Assembly (NCBI GenBank): GCA_018816925.1
Contig: JAHIUP010000042.1
Location: 1 to 6,441, forward strand
Length of the DNA: 6,441 nt
DNA from: Patescibacteria group bacterium
GTDB taxonomy: Bacteria > Patescibacteriota > Minisyncoccia > Minisyncoccales > UBA10102
Direction of reading: 5' to 3'
Shown here: piece by piece, positions 4,808-6,441 of the stretch
How the letters are laid out: each line of letters starts with the position of its first letter
Position numbering within the stretch: the stretch's first letter is position 1
Notes under the pieces: generated by a model
Databases searched by the model: none
Seen by the model: the letters and a program-made list of their open reading frames with translations, nothing else
Told to the model about the DNA's origin: nothing
Program-made: the position numbers and the translations under genes

Positions 4808-4836
4808 AGTATATCATGTTTTCTGGCCTGTGCGAA
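4808..4836 (-). promoter_or_regulatory. Promoter of the pilin/crystallin gene, extended -10
   Basis: On the minus strand TTCGCA (4836-4831) lies 17 bp from TATACT (4813-4808), which carries the TGn extension (TGATATACT). The TG and next base are also the TGA stop codon of the upstream gene. Transcription should start near 4801, only about 3 bases before the ATG at 4798, giving a nearly leaderless message. No Shine-Dalgarno is present. This would allow expression of the last gene independent of the VirB4 gene. Confidence 0.55.
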
Positions 4837-5239
4837 CCGTGCTAATAAGCCAGAAGGGGATGAGGTTCACAATAGGGATGGCTTCCGCAACATATATAAA
4901 GAGCGCCCTGCGAAGCACCCTGCGTCCGCCCTGCCGCGCGATCTTCTTTGCCCCCGTCTTCGCCGCCTTCCTCTGGGCTACATACTCATTTCGTTTCTGC
5001 GCAAGCTCACGGATTTCAGCGCCAGCGTCTTTGATTCTTCCTTCCCTCCATACCATCCAGAGCACGAGGGGGATGCCAAGGAGAAGGCTGAAGACAGTGC
5101 CAATGTCAAAAACAAAGTCCAGCACGTCAATAATGAGGGCAAAGGGCAGGGCGAATACAAGAAAGTCAGGGCTTAGTACGCCTGCTTTGCTAGAAGCGTC
5201 GCGCGTCTCTTGGGGGACTGTTGGCTCTGGTTCTGCCAT
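4814..5239 (-). CDS. Small membrane protein of the type IV secretion-like cluster, function unknown
   Basis: I do not recognise a named family. The 141-residue protein has a polar N-terminus (1-24), hydrophobic segments at about 25-40 and 46-64 (ending GIPLVLWMVW), a long charged and probably helical section (65-110, rich in Lys, Arg and Glu), and a final hydrophobic segment (111-134, with YVAEAIPIVNLIPFWLI). There is no signal peptide and no catalytic motif. It starts 5 bases after the VirB4-like stop codon, with AGGAAG about 11 bases before its ATG as a likely ribosome binding site, and its stop lies 15 bases before the pilin/crystallin ATG. The co-directional tight spacing suggests it belongs to the same complex, perhaps as an inner-membrane component analogous in place to VirB3 or VirB6, but nothing in the sequence proves that. 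No frameshift or truncation is evident. Confidence 0.75.
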   Translation of the reverse strand: MAEPEPTVPQETRDASSKAGVLSPDFLVFALPFALIIDVLDFVFDIGTVFSLLLGIPLVLWMVWREGRIKDAGAEIRELAQKRNEYVAQRKAAKTGAKKIARQGGRRVLRRALFIYVAEAIPIVNLIPFWLISTVRTGQKT

Positions 5240-5244
5240 GTGAG

Positions 5245-6441
5245 TTATTCTTCCTGTTTTGCGCGTCTTTGTTTTGCTACTTCCCCAGGAGAGGTGGTAA
5301 GGAAAGAGTTCTCCTTGGGGGAGGCCACCACCTGCATGAGCACGTGCTTCTGGCCCGCAAAGAAGATGCCCTCCCCTATTTCTGGCGACAAGAGCGCGTC
5401 TTTTTCTGCCCCCGTGAGATTGAAAGTTTCCTGGGCGACATCAATAGTGGCGGGGGATTGTTTCATGAGCACGGTAAGAGCCGAGTTCGTAATGATGGGC
5501 TTGCCATATTCGGACTTCATAAAGTCCCCAATGTCTTGGGTGATGGTTGTGACCCCGAGCCAGTACTTACGGGCGCGTTTTGTGAGCCCGAAGAGGAACG
5601 AGGCCCCGTCTTCTGACTGCATAATCCACCAGGCCTCGTCTATTACAAGGATGCGTCTTTTGAGTTCCGAGCGCACCATGTTCCAGAGGTACCGTATAAT
5701 AACGAACATCGCCATAGGACGGAGGCCTTCCTCCATGTTCCGGATGCCGAATACCACGAGGCCCTTCTGCAGGGAAATGTTGCTCCGCTGGTTAAAGAAG
5801 TTAGCGTACGTCCCTTGGGTGAATTTTTGGAGGCGCCGCACAAGGGAGTCGGCTCCCTCCATGGTTTCCAATACCTGCTCAAGGTCTCCCATGAGCGGAA
5901 TGTTTTCTTGCCAGGCAGTAGGGTCCGAGTCGGGGGTGATGTCCTTGGAGGCGTATGTCTCCGTGAGCGCCCGGTCCATGACGGCATCTTCTTCGGGGGT
6001 GAGTCCTCCGAGCATGAGGCGCATGAGCCCCACGAGATTAATAATATTGGAACGCAGCACGTCGCCCGGTTTCTCGTCATCTCGCGGGCGCGCAAGGTCA
6101 AAGGGGTTAAGATGGTTCTCCGACCCCAGGGAGATGTCGAAGAAACTGCCTCCCACGGTTGCGGCGAGCGCTTGGTACTCGTTCTCGGGGTCCAGCACAA
6201 TGGTGTCCACTCCAGTCATGAGGTACCGGAGGATTTCAAGCTTTGTGTAGTAACTCTTCCCAGAGCCCGAAACCCCGAACACGGTCTCGTTGGCGTTTTC
6301 CAAAGAAAACCGGTCAAACAAGATAAGGGAATTGTTGTGCCGGTTCACTCCGTAGAGCACCCCTTCGTTTGAGGATAGGTCAAAGGAGACGAAGGGAAAG
6401 GCGGAGGAAAGGGGCCCCGTGTTTAGGGAGGTGTGTACGCC
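5245..6441 (-). CDS. VirB4/TraC-like type IV secretion ATPase, C-terminal part (5' end outside window)
   Basis: The reading frame is open to the right edge, giving 398 visible residues; the internal ATG at 6360 is not the start, because the 27 codons before it (NTGPLSSAFPFVSFDL and so on) are family-like. Visible features are Walker A GVSGSGKSY (about 56-64), the downstream TIVLDPENEY strand, NPFDL, Walker B RILVIDEAWWIM (about 263-274) and TTITQDIGDF with the ITQD motif following. These define the VirB4/TraC/TrbE P-loop ATPases that energise conjugation and type IV secretion and help pilus assembly at the inner membrane. Full-length members are about 600-850 residues, so the N-terminal membrane-associated domain is missing from view. 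It is the first visible gene of a minus-strand cluster with a membrane protein and a pilin-like protein. Whether the system is conjugative, a pilus or a DNA importer cannot be told here. Confidence 0.92.
   Translation of the reverse strand, partial: GVHTSLNTGPLSSAFPFVSFDLSSNEGVLYGVNRHNNSLILFDRFSLENANETVFGVSGSGKSYYTKLEILRYLMTGVDTIVLDPENEYQALAATVGGSFFDISLGSENHLNPFDLARPRDDEKPGDVLRSNIINLVGLMRLMLGGLTPEEDAVMDRALTETYASKDITPDSDPTAWQENIPLMGDLEQVLETMEGADSLVRRLQKFTQGTYANFFNQRSNISLQKGLVVFGIRNMEEGLRPMAMFVIIRYLWNMVRSELKRRILVIDEAWWIMQSEDGASFLFGLTKRARKYWLGVTTITQDIGDFMKSEYGKPIITNSALTVLMKQSPATIDVAQETFNLTGAEKDALLSPEIGEGIFFAGQKHVLMQVVASPKENSFLTTSPGEVAKQRRAKQEE

Noticed and set aside
4716..5243. Plus-strand open frame opposite the 141-residue membrane protein
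   Set aside because: It crosses the start of one minus-strand gene and the whole of another, is strongly basic and has no recognisable pattern; the minus-strand frame has clean membrane segments and tight spacing.
5210..6250. Long plus-strand open frame opposite the VirB4-like gene
   Set aside because: Ser/Arg/Met-rich nonsense without motifs, fully antisense to a gene with clear Walker A and B motifs.
6279..6360. ATG at 6360 as the start of the VirB4-like protein
   Set aside because: The frame stays open to the window edge, and the upstream codons read as family-typical sequence (NTGPLSSAFPFVSFD), so this is an internal methionine.
1..6441. tRNA, rRNA, CRISPR array or insertion sequence
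   Set aside because: No cloverleaf-like sequence, regularly spaced repeats, transposase motif or terminal inverted repeats with target duplication were seen on reading both strands.

Overview
The window reads as the chromosomal replication-origin neighbourhood of a streamlined bacterium, most likely a member of the Candidate Phyla Radiation (Patescibacteria, Parcubacteria-like). The reasons are the classical order dnaN-dnaA | rpmH-rnpA-yidC-jag, very tight gene packing, few clear Shine-Dalgarno sequences, a short Jag/KhpB without its usual N-terminal domain, and a type IV secretion-like cluster (VirB4 ATPase plus a small two-helix pilin-like module) of the kind common in these genomes. The lineage is an inference from gene content and style; no 16S or marker phylogeny is possible here. 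By eye the base composition is moderately GC-rich.

Layout. Positions 1-239 (minus) are the first 79 codons of dnaN. Positions 240-395 are a non-coding spacer with an AT-rich TAA-repeat tract, a small palindrome, DnaA-box-like words, a G-quadruplex-type purine tract and a weak hairpin after dnaA. dnaA (minus) fills 396-1748. Positions 1749-2004 are a divergent spacer with the dnaA promoter, two DnaA-box-like words 11 bp apart, two perfect inverted repeats and the rpmH promoter. rpmH, rnpA, yidC and jag (plus, 2005-3676) form one overlapping or near-overlapping operon for ribosome assembly, tRNA 5' processing and membrane protein insertion.

The right half (3671-6441) is on the minus strand and converges on jag with a 6-bp overlap. 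In transcription order it holds the C-terminal ATPase part of a VirB4/TraC-like protein (open at the window edge), a 141-residue three-helix membrane protein, and a 375-residue secreted or membrane-anchored protein. The last joins a pilin-like two-helix module to two tandem beta/gamma-crystallin-like domains. A good promoter lies just before this last gene, so it may be expressed above the ATPase, as expected for a structural surface subunit.

The most unusual item is the pilin-like/crystallin fusion encoded beside a VirB4 ATPase: it suggests a surface appendage or envelope complex displaying a Greek-key ectodomain. Next in interest are the two non-coding spacers flanking dnaA, which carry origin-like signals and two large, perfect dyads that a terminator function does not explain.
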